Shown piece after piece: positions 10,047 to 19,249 of a stretch of 27,247 nt of DNA. Source of the stretch: Ophiothrix spiculata (taxonomy: Eukaryota > Echinodermata > Ophiuroidea > Amphilepidida > Ophiotrichidae); NCBI GenBank assembly GCA_000969725.1, contig JXSR01S015829.1; one strand, written 5' to 3'. A model generated the notes under the pieces. That model was given only the letters and a program-made list of their open reading frames with translations, ran no database searches and was not told the DNA's origin. Both the position numbers and the translations under genes were made by a program. The first letter of the stretch is position 1, and the number at the start of each line of letters is the position of its first letter.

Positions 10047-10078
10047 TTAGACGAAAGGGTTCCAACCCTTTTGTCTAA
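10047..10078. repeat. Hairpin with 15-bp stem and 2-base loop
   Basis: TTAGACGAAAGGGTT (10047-10061) is followed by CC and AACCCTTTTGTCTAA (10064-10078). Fourteen of 15 pairs are Watson-Crick and one is G with T. Such a tight palindrome is typical of a foldback element core or a recent inverted duplication. Confidence 0.85.
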
Positions 10079-10712
10079 GATTGAATGGTCCGCCAATCTT
10101 TTGCATTTTAAGCGGTAATATATGAATTCAGACAATATATTTACTTACTTGTATAATTTTATATTAAATGACTAGTATCTGTTGGCATATGATTTTTGTA
10201 TCAAGCTCAAAATGGTATGCATAATATTAGAGTTGAGAGGTGCTGTAATTGTTTATTGCATCACTTTGATCTGATGTAATGTACAATAGAGCATAGGGCC
10301 TACCTACAACTTGACAATTTCATGCAGAAATATGTAAAGTAAATGCTATTAAATGCTTTATAACACAACCATAATTTTTTTAATTGTTTATGTCAAAATT
10401 TATATAATGTTTACAAACAAATCTGAACCAATGATCATTTGTCCTTTTCAATAGGCATACATGTAACAAGCTATTATAGCATAAACCTGTGTCTGTATGA
10501 GGATAATCTGTTGGATTTTGCAATTGTGTAATATTGAAAGAAGTAATGGCATGCATATTTGATAATTTTTAGGGTGACTCAGACGTACTAAAATTTATAG
10601 ATAAATTGGTTATTTTCCTTTCACCCCCGCAAAAATAATGCAGGTTAGCCTACCTTTTCGTTGAATCTACTTTAATACTAAAACTTAAAATGGATACTTA
10701 AAAGTGCACATA
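10079..10712. other. Non-coding AT-rich stretch up to the gap
   Basis: Nothing recognisable was found. It shows no homology by eye to the tandem unit on the other side of the gap. Confidence 0.45.
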
Positions 10713-10762
10713 NNNNNNNNNNNNNNNNNNNNNNNNNNNNNNNNNNNNNNNNNNNNNNNNNN
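10713..10762. other. Assembly gap (50 N)
   Basis: Exactly 50 undetermined bases. The round number suggests a nominal rather than measured length. The gap coincides with the edge of the tandem array and with a foldback element, both of which hinder assembly. Confidence 0.95.
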
Positions 10763-10857
10763 GTTTTGTAGAACCGGTATTCTACCTTAGGGGCGGCTTC
10801 AAAACTCAACCGGCGGTTGCCTGCCGGTTCTGGGCGGTTCAACCGGAATAAACAATA
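10763..10857 (+). mobile_element. Left half of the TTA-flanked foldback MITE plus unit-end sequence (copy 0 remnant)
   Basis: These 95 bases are identical to 15645-15739: 27 bases of unit-end sequence including TAGAACCGGTATTCTA, the first arm of the foldback element (10790-10839) and most of its loop. The second arm is missing. It shows that a further unit copy lay upstream, in or beyond the gap. Confidence 0.85.
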
Positions 10858-10915
10858 TTTTTTTCGGTCCGGGGATGCTTTGTGACGTCATAATTACGCA
10901 CCGCCTAAACCGATT
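10858..10915 (+). repeat. Fragment of MITE A1 (58 bp)
   Basis: Identical over 58 bases to 12409-12466 in copy 1, including the palindrome TGACGTCA (10883-10890). It is fused directly to the broken foldback element. The exact identity contrasts with the visible divergence between other copies of A1. Confidence 0.85.
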
Positions 10916-11237
10916 GCTTTGATTTTCACTCCAATTTTCATTCAATGTTATTTTCAATGAACTTTTCCATATCATCTCATTATTTTTTGAAAAAAATATT
11001 TATTAGATATGAATTACATATATATATAATTGGACAAAACATGTACTGGTGGTATTTTAAATCTCTAGTCACGAGTGTCTTTGATTACAATTGAGTTGAA
11101 CATAAGAATACCTGAGCGCAACAAAGTAAAAAAAAGTAGCATGTGCATTGCAGCAATATTGCCAGCTCTTTTTGTTTCACTTGGATCAATCCTGCACAAA
11201 TGAGTAGACGTCCAATTTCTATTTCATAACTTAAGGC
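10916..11237. other. Unique AT-rich spacer before copy 1
   Basis: No match to the corresponding interval of the other copies (15830-16051 or 21230-21342) was seen, and no gene. A short TA run lies near 11018. Confidence 0.45.
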
Positions 11238-12080
11238 AGTATCTACTATTATATATAACATGTGTACATACAACATTTTGCAAGGGATTGGATTAAGTGA
11301 AATATATGTTTAATGGACGTATCTGCTATACGTTATAAATGTACATACTGCGTTTTTACTTTGCGGGGAAGAGTCCTGAGATAGCCGAGATAATTAAAAA
11401 TGCATGATGGTCAAGATTTGTTGACACAACCACAAGATCGTGTCTATCATCCGAACGTGTTGAAACATTTAATTTGAATATGCATTTCCCTTTTTAATGT
11501 CTCAATATATCTATCGATGAGAAACAAATAATAAACGGCACTAACAATCAAAATAATGGAATTCAACTTCGAAATGTTCTATCAGAATGACAACGTGATG
11601 GCGGGATCTGTTATCATTTAAGTATATGTAATTTGGTTGATAATAAGTGTAATGGGATATTTGATTTTAAGAAAGCATGGATTTCCTTATTATCAGAAAT
11701 ACGGCTGTCAGAATCATTTAAGATATACATTCTAAACTCGAACAAACTTTTCGAGACAAATTTAACAAGACATTTAGCAATTGTTATGGTTTTTTAAATT
11801 TTGTCGATGGAATCGTCTGGAATCATTTAGAAAATGAAAGATGAAATTGGGATGAGACTACAATGCAACATGTTTTCACGTAATGAAAGTAGTAACATCA
11901 AACGAAATAAATGGGATTGTTCCTGACAGAATATGTCTTTCTTAAACACTTTGCCAATATAATAGTAAACATATAAACATGCAGTTTTTGACAAATTATC
12001 AATTTATGTTATATTACGTATTAAATAATTTCATAACTTTGCGCCCTAATGTGGTTTGCTTTTATTGAAATTCAAAAGTA

Positions 12081-12623
12081 TTAATCCTCGTATTCCTAAA
12101 GAGGGGACCCTCCTCATAACGGATGATCGCTGATTGCACCAAAACGCAAAATAAAGCGACCCCAAGCCGTGGTAATTGTTTTTACATCCTTTGCGGTCAT
12201 TTTGATGAAAAAATAGGGGTACCATCAAAGTTGGGGTTATGGTATAGGGTAGGGGGTGGTTTTCACCTCGATTTTTTTTTTAATTTTGAAAACAATATCT
12301 GCATGATATGGACTTAAACTTACAGGATATGTTAGAATTGTCGATTACCTCTTCGAAAATTTAGAACTTTTATGACGATGTTATGAGAAAGTTTTTACCC
12401 AAAGTCGATTTTTTTCGGTCCGGGGATGCTTTGTGACGTCATAATTACGCACCGCCTAAACCGATTTTCATGATTATGATGGATTGGTATCAATTAAAAG
12501 GAGAGACTCTACCCTATACTATAGTACCAAGCAATATAACTTTCGGGGTCCTAATTTCAAAATCACAGCCCCCACCCCCTCAGGAAGACGTGTTAAAACA
12601 GGTTCAGGAAGACGAGGGTTTAA
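12081..12623 (+). mobile_element. piggyBac-like MITE A1, copy 1
   Basis: The left end is TTAA followed by TCCTCGTATTCCTAAAG, compared with TTAA then CCCTCGTCTTCGTAAAG in copy 3. The right end is CAGGAAGACGAGGG followed by TTTAA (to 12623). A second, inner copy of the end word (CAGGAAGACGTGTTAA) finishes at 12596, so the right terminus is duplicated. TTAA targets with ends beginning CCCT are characteristic of piggyBac elements. The 543-bp interior carries no transposase. It includes a TGACGTCA palindrome (12434-12441) in the block that also occurs beside the gap. Confidence 0.75.
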
Positions 12624-12624
12624 G

Positions 12625-14363
12625 ATCAATAGTACCTGTATTATAAATAAATGTTTGCATCTTGACCAAGATATAAAATAAAGTAAAAATAAAATAAAAT
12701 AAATACAACCAACCAAAATATTCTACTCAGACACGATAAACACAATTACTGTGACTCCGACCACCCTGACTACAAAAAGCATTTGCGATTTTCTTCAGTA
12801 TTCCTGAGCAAATTAAACACAACAGATTCACAGAGTAGTTACACGCTTTCAGCCCTTATTCCCATCATAAATGGGTTTCTATCATGTACAAAGTGACACA
12901 TTTGTAGATCTTTGTCAATCACGAACCAAATAGTGAAGTGCATACATGTGCTTTAATGAGATGTTTCACAATATATATAAATGAAGCACAATGAAGAACG
13001 AAACGAAATTCTTTGTATGTAATATGTTTTATTTGGCTTCCGAGATAAAGACAATAACAAAAACAATCATGCAAAAAACAGAAACAAAAAACAAAGTAAA
13101 ACAAACAAATAACAGATAAACTGAAATAAGTGTATTGTAGCCCGATCGTTTTACTTGCAATGATGAATGTCGTCTCTGATAGATGATCGTGTTAAAGTAT
13201 TTAATATTAAAATTACCATCGAAATATTATGATCTTTGAATTCACATCTATCTACGACAGAAATACTAGACGTCAGTACTAATTACGAAACCCAAAATCC
13301 AACTTGAGATGTGCCGACAGAATGTATTGCGATTTGTTTGATTTGTTATTGTAGATAAACTCAAACAAAATGTGTGCTTTGGTTAGTGGTTTCATTGTTG
13401 GTAATATTTTTTACGACTGTCAAAGGTATTTAAAATATACACACTGAACTCGGATGAACTTTACAAATTGACAATACAATGGCAGATAAAACCAGATAGA
13501 ATCTGTTATCACTATTCATATTATGATAATGTGTTTTAATTTCTTTTTAAAAAAATTGATGAAAGTTAGATGAGATGCAATTTGCTTTCAAATAGAATTG
13601 TTCCGATATTTGATGTGCCCTTTGACGGAGTCACTGTACATTAGAAGAAAGAATTTAAATATTTAGATTTTGCTTCCAATAACGAAGCGACGTTGCATGG
13701 CATAAGTTGTGATCTTGGAAGTTGGCACATCATCGTCGCGGTACATTTGACGTTGTAGAATATATGTATTTGTTAGCACAAAGAAAAAGACCGAATCCTG
13801 GATTAATGAATTGGATAGGATAGTGGACGAAGTATAGGATCCCCGACTCAAACTATAAGTAACCAAAAAACATGACAAACATTTCAAAATACAATACCAA
13901 AAGATGTATCTTCGTTTAGAGCAGTGAGGACATATTTTAAACCTATTGAAGTATGTGCTAATCTATATCTATGGATGTTTTTATATATTTATCCAGATTT
14001 CTTCAAATACCAAAATTAATTTTAAATCTGGCCAACTGGACTATGTGCTAAGCTTGATCCTCGTTTTGTACTCGAGTGATTTTGTTACATTCACCTGCGT
14101 TTTGAGTCAAAAATCAATTTTTATCGATGACATTTATTTTTTTACATAATTATAAGAACCTCCATGATTATGACAGAAGAAAAGAAGGATATATTGAAAG
14201 GTCACGTGTAATATCCAAAGCGCTTAATGTACTTAAATCTCTTAATAGTTGCTGAGAACCCCTTAACACAGTTTTCTTACTACTTGACTCATATGAAATG
14301 GAAACTGTTTGGGTGCACTTACCTACTGTATCTTCTTGAGTCATGATCCTTGACCATAAATGC
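12625..14363 (+). repeat. Unit segment between A1 and A2, copy 1
   Basis: Non-coding unit sequence that aligns with 23252-24863 of copy 3; a sampled stretch of about 120 bases agrees at roughly nine positions in ten. It starts with an ATAAA-type microsatellite (about 12671-12703), which is longer in copy 3. The reading frames here (61, 74 and 67 codons) are not maintained between copies. Copy 2a has lost most of it. Confidence 0.75.
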
Positions 14364-14775
14364 TTAACCCTCGTCTTTTTAAGGATAAAATGGTGTATCT
14401 CTGGTTGATCACCAATTACAGTAAAGGCAAACCAACGAAACACTGGCATAATTAATGTAACATCCTTGGCAGTCATTTCTTAAGGTGACAGTACTGTAGA
14501 CAGTCAAAGTCCGAGATTAGGGAGGAAGTTGCCCCCTCAACAAAAACATAAAATAAAATATAGTTGATCTGCATAGTATGGTTCTGAAACTTACTTCCTA
14601 TATTCTACAGTATTCTAAACTTTTTTTTAAATGGTTATTTTTGCCCTAAATAGTAAATTTCGATCCAGCAGTACTTTGTGATATCATAATTGCGTAATGC
14701 CTTGACCGATCTGATCTGATGCTAAGCAGATTTGAAAAGAATTAAAAGCAATATTACTGTAATTTCACAATTTAT
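14364..14775 (+). mobile_element. MITE A2, right-truncated relative of A1, copy 1
   Basis: Starts TTAA then CCCTCGTCTTTTTAAGGATAA, like A1. It then follows A1 in order: TTGATCACCAA, TTACATCCTTGGCAGTCATTT, GTCAAAGTCCGAG, ATCTGCAT, AAACTTAC, then TGTGATATCATAATTGCGTAA followed closely by TTGACCGAT. Homology fades after the AGCAATAT block and no right terminal repeat is found. The TGACGTCA palindrome of A1 is changed to TGATATCA here. A minus-strand frame of 102 codons overlaps its left end. Confidence 0.7.
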
Positions 14776-14902
14776 ACATTATTATAACATAATTCTACAT
14801 AGCTCACTAAACGAAATGAGGTCAGCTAAGCGCTTCACATGTCGCCATTAATATTCCAACGTTTGAATATCAGTTACATCTAAAACCCAACCATGCACAT
14901 TC

Positions 14903-15140
14903 GTGATGGCTTCCCCCGAAAAGGGGGATTTTGTGACAGAGCACTTTTCACGAAACTTGCAGTAACAATAAAGAAAGTTATTAGAACTCCCAGCAGATTT
15001 TCTGTTGTAAAATTTGATCATCATGATCAATTTCAACAAGTAAGATTCCATTTTCATTTTAGAAAATGCTGTAACAGATGAAATGATAAAATGAAAATTG
15101 ATATAATCTGCAAAGTCCCCCTTTCGGGGTGAGTCATCTC
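14903..15140 (+). mobile_element. MITE family M, copy in unit 1
   Basis: Begins GTGATGGCTTCCCCCGAAAA and ends CCCCTTTCGGGGTGAGTCATC, the diverged inverted termini of the family. The interior matches the reverse complement of 93-355. The terminal repeats contain their own small hairpin (CCCCC, GAAAA, GGGGG). The outermost bases seen in the intact copy (GATATAT) are degraded. Confidence 0.8.
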
Positions 15141-15671
15141 ATATTTGTCTTGAATATCATGACAGGTGATGACTTTTTGCACCGCATTTATTCGAGTAGA
15201 TACATTTCTGAAATACAATTATGATCTTATGGGCAAGCAAAGTGAAGAATGCCAAGGAAATCCTTACCAATGCTAACTGACAGGAGGTTTTGAAGGGTTG
15301 TTCTTTGCCAGTAATTGAAGTGTGTCGTAAATTGTAAACAATTACATGGAAGGGTGATGTAAATTTTCTTATTGGCTTTTTTGCGCTGTCAAGTGTTCGG
15401 TCTATACGGATTCCTCCCCTTTTAAAAGTACATACTGAAAAAAAATGCAATCGACAAGTTACACTTGTCATAACATTTCCTGACATGTGCATTGATTGAT
15501 ACTTTGTCAAGTTTCCAAATAAATAACAATGAGACCATTGCATGTATAACATAGAAGTGGTCAGCACGCCACCGGTAGAAATTTAATTTCCAAAGGGGAT
15601 TTTAAGGGAAATAAAATGTAAATCACCTTGATTCTGTTTGATATGTTTTGTAGAACCGGTATTCTACCTTA

Positions 15672-15792
15672 GGGGCGGCTTCAAAACTCAACCGGCGGTT
15701 GCCTGCCGGTTCTGGGCGGTTCAACCGGAATAAACAATAGCCAACCGCCCAGAACCGGCAGACAACCGCCGGTTGAGTTTTGAAGCCGCCCC
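15672..15792. mobile_element. Foldback MITE, PIF/Harbinger-like
   Basis: Two 50-bp arms (15672-15721 and 15743-15792) are inverted copies at 49 of 50 positions around a 21-base loop. The termini begin GGGGCGGCTTC and are flanked by TTA on both sides (15669-15671 and 15793-15795). A 3-bp TTA or TAA target and GG-rich termini are typical of PIF/Harbinger elements, and 121 bp with no coding fits a MITE. The arms are GC-rich against an AT-rich background. The corresponding site at 21193-21230 in copy 2b lacks it. Confidence 0.85.
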
Positions 15793-16875
15793 TTAAACAT
15801 AGAACCGGTGTTCTACCTTAACAATAAAAAAAAAATATTTTTCAGGATATTTTGATAATTTGGGGTCAAAAACAGCAGAAATCAAATCTGACACTTATTG
15901 CTGACTGATGGAGACACACGGTTAAATAGAAATATACAATCCCTTTTGACAAAAAATACACTGAAATAAAGATCGTTACACTCTAAACACAATGCAGAAA
16001 GAAAAAAATGAAAAAACAAAAAAAAAAGGTCCATTTTCTTTTTCTTTTTCAAGTCCAGTATCTATATCTAACATGTGTACATACAACTTTTTACATTGGA
16101 TTGTATTAAAATGGAGTTATATGTTTAATGGAAGTATCTGATATGCTGAGGTTTTTTGGGTTTTTTTTACTTTGCGGGGAAGAGTTCTGAGATAGATGAG
16201 ATAACGAAAAGTACATGATGGTCAAAATTTGTTGACACAAGCACATGTCTATCATCCGAACGTGTTAAAACATTTAATTTGAATATGCATGTCTCAATGT
16301 ATATCTATCGATGAGAAACAAATACTAACCGTCAGTGACAATCAACACAGTGGAATTCAGCTTCGAAATGTTCTGACAGAATGACAATGTGATGGCGGGA
16401 TTTGTTATTATTTAAGTATGTGTAGTTTGATTGATATAAAAGTTGACAATAAGTGTGGTGGGATATTTGATTTAGGAAAGTATGGATTTCCTCATTATCA
16501 GAATTACGGCTGTCAGAATCATTTAAGATATACATTCTGAACTAGAATAAACTTTTTGAGACAAGTTAAACAAGACATTCAGCATTTTATGGCAGTTTAA
16601 TATTTGTCGATGCTATCGTCTAGAATTGTTTAGAAAATGAAAGGTGAAATTGAGATGAGACCACAATACAACATGTTTTAATGTAATGAAAGTAGTAACA
16701 CCAAATGAATTAAATGTGATTGTTCCTGACAGAATATGTCTTTCTTGAGCACTATGCCAATATAATAGAAAACATGAAGTTCTAGACCACTGATCAATTT
16801 ATGTTATATTACGTATTGAATAAGTTTGTAACCTTGCTTACTAATGTGGTATGCATTTATGGAAATTCAAAAGTA

Positions 16876-16976
16876 TTAACCCTCGTTTTCGTAAAGGGGG
16901 GGGGGGTACCCTCCACATAACGGATGATCGCTGATTGCACCGAAACCCAAAATAAAGCGACCCTAAGCATTTGCTT
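16876..16976 (+). mobile_element. MITE A1 left-end fragment in copy 2a
   Basis: TTAA then CCCTCGTTTTCGTAAAGG, followed by a run of 11 G (16896-16906) where copy 3 has GGGAGTGGGGG. It ends at GACCCTAAGCATTT, where the 1.5-kb deletion begins. The G-run is likely length-variable. Confidence 0.75.
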
Positions 16977-17455
16977 ATTTTTGATTTTGCTTTCAATAAC
17001 GAAGCAACGTAGTTACAGGGCATAAGCACATTTGAAGTTGTTGAAAATATACATTGTTAGCACAAAGAAAAAGACCGAATCTTTGAAGAATGAATTGGAT
17101 AGGATGAGTGGACGATGTATAGGATCTCCGGATCAAAATATGAATAACCCAGAAACATGAAAAAAATTCAAAATACAATGCCAAAAGATGTATTTTCGTT
17201 TAGAGCAGTGAGGACATATTCTAAACATATTGAAGTAATTATAAGATCCTCCATGATTATGACAGTAGAGAAAAAGAACACATTGAAAGGTCACGTGTAA
17301 TATCAAAAGCGCTTAATGTACTTTAATCACAAGTATCTCTTGATAGTTGCACAGAGGTCCTTAACCCAGAAACACTTGACTCATATGAAATGGACACTGT
17401 TTGGGTGCACTTGCCTACTGTATCTTCTTGAGTCATGATCATTGACCATAAATGC

Positions 17456-17875
17456 TTAACCCTCGTCCTTTTAAGGATAAAGGGTGTATTTCGGGTTGAT
17501 CACCAATTTCATCAAACGTAATACAAAGAAACACTGGAATAATTAATATTACATCCTTGACAGTCATTTCTTAATGTGACAGTACTGTAGACCGTCAAAG
17601 TTCGAGGTTATGGAGGAAGTTTCCTCCTCAACAAAGGGAAAAAAAATAAATAAATACAGTTGATCTGCATAGTATGGTTCTGAAACTTACAGGACATGTT
17701 AGAATTGTCGTTTTCTCTATTCTATAACAAACATTTTTTTTTAAATGGTCACTTTTGCCAAAAATGGTAAATTACGGACCGGCGGTGTGATGTCATAATT
17801 GCGTAATGCCTTGACCGATTTTGATCTGATGCTTAGTAGATTTGATAAGAATACATTATTCAAACATAATTCTAC
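17456..17875 (+). mobile_element. MITE A2, copy 2a
   Basis: Same left end (TTAA then CCCTCGTC) and the same internal order as the copies at 14364 and 24864. One base is missing near 17488 relative to those copies, which breaks the minus-strand frame seen there. The CRE-like position reads TGATGTCA. The right end is truncated as in the other A2 copies. Confidence 0.7.
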
Positions 17876-17979
17876 ATAGCTCACTAAACGAAACGAGGTC
17901 AATTTAGCGCTTCACATGTCGTCATTAATATTCCAACGTTTGAATATCAGTTACAGCTAAAAGCCAACCACGCACATTT

Positions 17980-18071
17980 GTGATGGCGTATCCCGAAACT
18001 GGCAGTAAAAATAAAGAACATATTAAGAATTCCTAGCAGATTTCCTGTTGTAAAATGTGATCGCCATGATT
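17980..18071 (+). mobile_element. MITE family M, truncated copy 2a
   Basis: Begins GTGATGGCGTATCCCGAAAC, has an internal loss after the terminal repeat, continues through TTTCCTGTTGTAAAATGTGA, and stops at CGCCATGAT. There it is joined to a distant part of the unit at a short TTTCAA-like homology. Confidence 0.75.
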
Positions 18072-18570
18072 TCAAACGCCATTTATTTTAAGCAAATCGG
18101 ACAATTTGCTTTTTATTTTATGACTGATTAATTAAAAAGAGATAATTACGAAAGGCATACGAAACGTTAACATCGTGGTCTTCCTAGTGTAACACATCGA
18201 TCAAAGATGACGAAGCATGCCACGACGTGAGGAAAAGATTTTGAATGTTTGTCAAAATTATGCAATGTTTACTTCACTTTAATTCAAAATCCTCTGTTTT
18301 TGTAACACTTCCCGGTGGGGATTTAAGCTGATTCGATTCTGAATAATTGGATATTTCATAAACAATGACATATGCTTTTAAATACAATGCAACATGCTCA
18401 CAGATACATGTCTTAATAAGTACTACTGAGTGATTGATACCATGGGAATATATGGAAGGGCAAACAGAGTTGGTTTGATTAATAATTCATGTTGTTTTGC
18501 TTATGCATGTTGCGTCAGATTTTTCAAGTCAAATTTTCCTCGCAATGTTTAGGAAATGAATACGAAAACA

Positions 18571-18872
18571 CTCCTTTATTACAAAAATTCCAATCCAATT
18601 TGAAGAAAGGATTCGATTAACGGAATGAATTATCTTCTGTCAAAAGTAAACACAATAACAAAACAAAAAGGCATTCTTAGTTTTATTTAATATATTTAAC
18701 AACAAAAAAATGGATAATGCATTCTCTCCTTCAATAATATCATCTATAAAAATAGGTTTTTTTCACAGATAGTTTCTGTTTGAAAACATAAATGTATATA
18801 CCAGGTGTCCACAAAAGGTTACATATAGAAAAATGACCGTGATCAAAAACTTTAGTAGTTAAAGAAACGAAA
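18571..18872. other. Unique insert between copies 2a and 2b
   Basis: About 300 bp without counterpart in the other copies. It contains CCAGGTGTCCACAAAAGGTT (about 18801), a transposon-end-like motif, but no partner inverted repeat was found. No gene is visible. Confidence 0.4.
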
Positions 18873-18952
18873 CTTGCCTCGTATCAAATTGAAACTGTTT
18901 GGGTGCACTTGCCTACTGTATCTTCTTGAGTCATGATCATTGACATACATAC

Positions 18953-19004
18953 CTAACCCTCGTCTTCTTAAGGATAAAGGGATGCATCTCTGGTTGATTA
19001 CCAA
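18953..19004 (+). mobile_element. MITE A2 left-end fragment, copy 2b
   Basis: CTAA then CCCTCGTCTTCTTAAGGATA, followed by CTCTGGTTGATTACCAA, the first 50 or so bases of A2. It is then fused to the interior of M, so about 1 kb of intervening unit has been lost. Confidence 0.7.
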
Positions 19005-19190
19005 GAAACTGTCATTAAAAATAAAGAAAATAATAAGAATTGCCTGCAGATTTCCTGTTGTAAAATTTGATCGCCATGATACATTTCAACAAGATGCCAT
19101 TTTCATTTTAGCAAATGCTGTAACAGATGCAAAGATAAAATCAAACTTTTTATCATCAGCAAATTTCCCCTTTCGGGGTAAGTCATCTTA
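19005..19190 (+). mobile_element. MITE family M, 5'-truncated copy 2b
   Basis: Starts inside the element (GAAACTGTCATTAAAAATAA) and keeps the right terminus CCCCTTTCGGGGTAAGTCATC. The left terminal repeat is gone. Confidence 0.75.
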
Positions 19191-19249
19191 TATTTGTCTT
19201 GAATATCATGATAGGTGATGACTTTTTGCACCGCATTTATTCGAGTAGA

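Larger units (their letters stand above)
11238..16051 (+). repeat. Tandem unit, copy 1
   Basis: The copy starts at AGTATCTACTA and the landmark ACATGTGTACATACAAC (11258), which recurs at 16071 and about 21365. The order of landmarks is the same in all copies: CATCCGAACGTGTT, TGATGGCGGGAT, A1, the GAGCAGTGAGGACATATT block, A2, M, CACCGCATTTATTCGAGTAGA, and the unit end GATATGTTTTGTAGA. Relative to copy 2b it lacks about 1504 bp between the two AGTAGA words (15195-15200). It carries the foldback insertion near its end. All reading frames are short. The boundaries are conventional, since a tandem array has no natural start. Confidence 0.88.
16052..18570 (+). repeat. Tandem unit, copy 2a (internally deleted)
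   Basis: Follows the unit order from ACATGTGTAC (16071) with three large losses relative to copies 1 and 3. About 1.5 kb is missing near 16970, removing most of A1 and the following segment. About 195 bp is missing near 17236. About 0.8 kb is missing at 18071, inside M. After 18071 it matches 19855-20345 (AAATCGGACA, GCATACGAAAC, GAGGAAAAGATTTTG, CAAACACAGTTGGTTTG-type blocks). Homology stops at about 18570, before the unit end. Confidence 0.82.

Noticed and set aside
9822..10078. A MITE bounded by AACCCTTTC and AAAGGGTT
   Set aside because: Beyond the first nine bases the arms do not match well enough; only the hairpin at 10047-10078 is supported.
14310..14335. A minus-strand splice-donor-like word TAG/GTAAGTG in copy 1 (TAG/GCAAGTG in the other copies), which could make the frame above an exon
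   Set aside because: No acceptor, branch site or second exon was identified, and such words are common by chance.
14168..14476. A 102-codon minus-strand frame that is partly shared with 24776-25036 (both contain IGDQPEIHHFIL and KTRVKHLW)
   Set aside because: It crosses the A2 transposon end, copy 2a has a one-base deletion that breaks it, copy 2b is cut after a few codons, and most of the differences between the two open copies change the amino acid. The similarity is explained by unit duplication. No protein family was recognised.
15157..15567. The longest open frame of the window, 136 codons on the minus strand
   Set aside because: It spans a deletion junction private to copy 1, and the homologous region of copy 2b has a different, shorter frame. 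Its composition is unremarkable and no domain was recognised.
16332..16535. A 67-codon minus-strand frame similar to 22097-22297
   Set aside because: It is shared through the tandem unit only; copy 1 carries indels that destroy it and substitutions are not biased toward silent changes.
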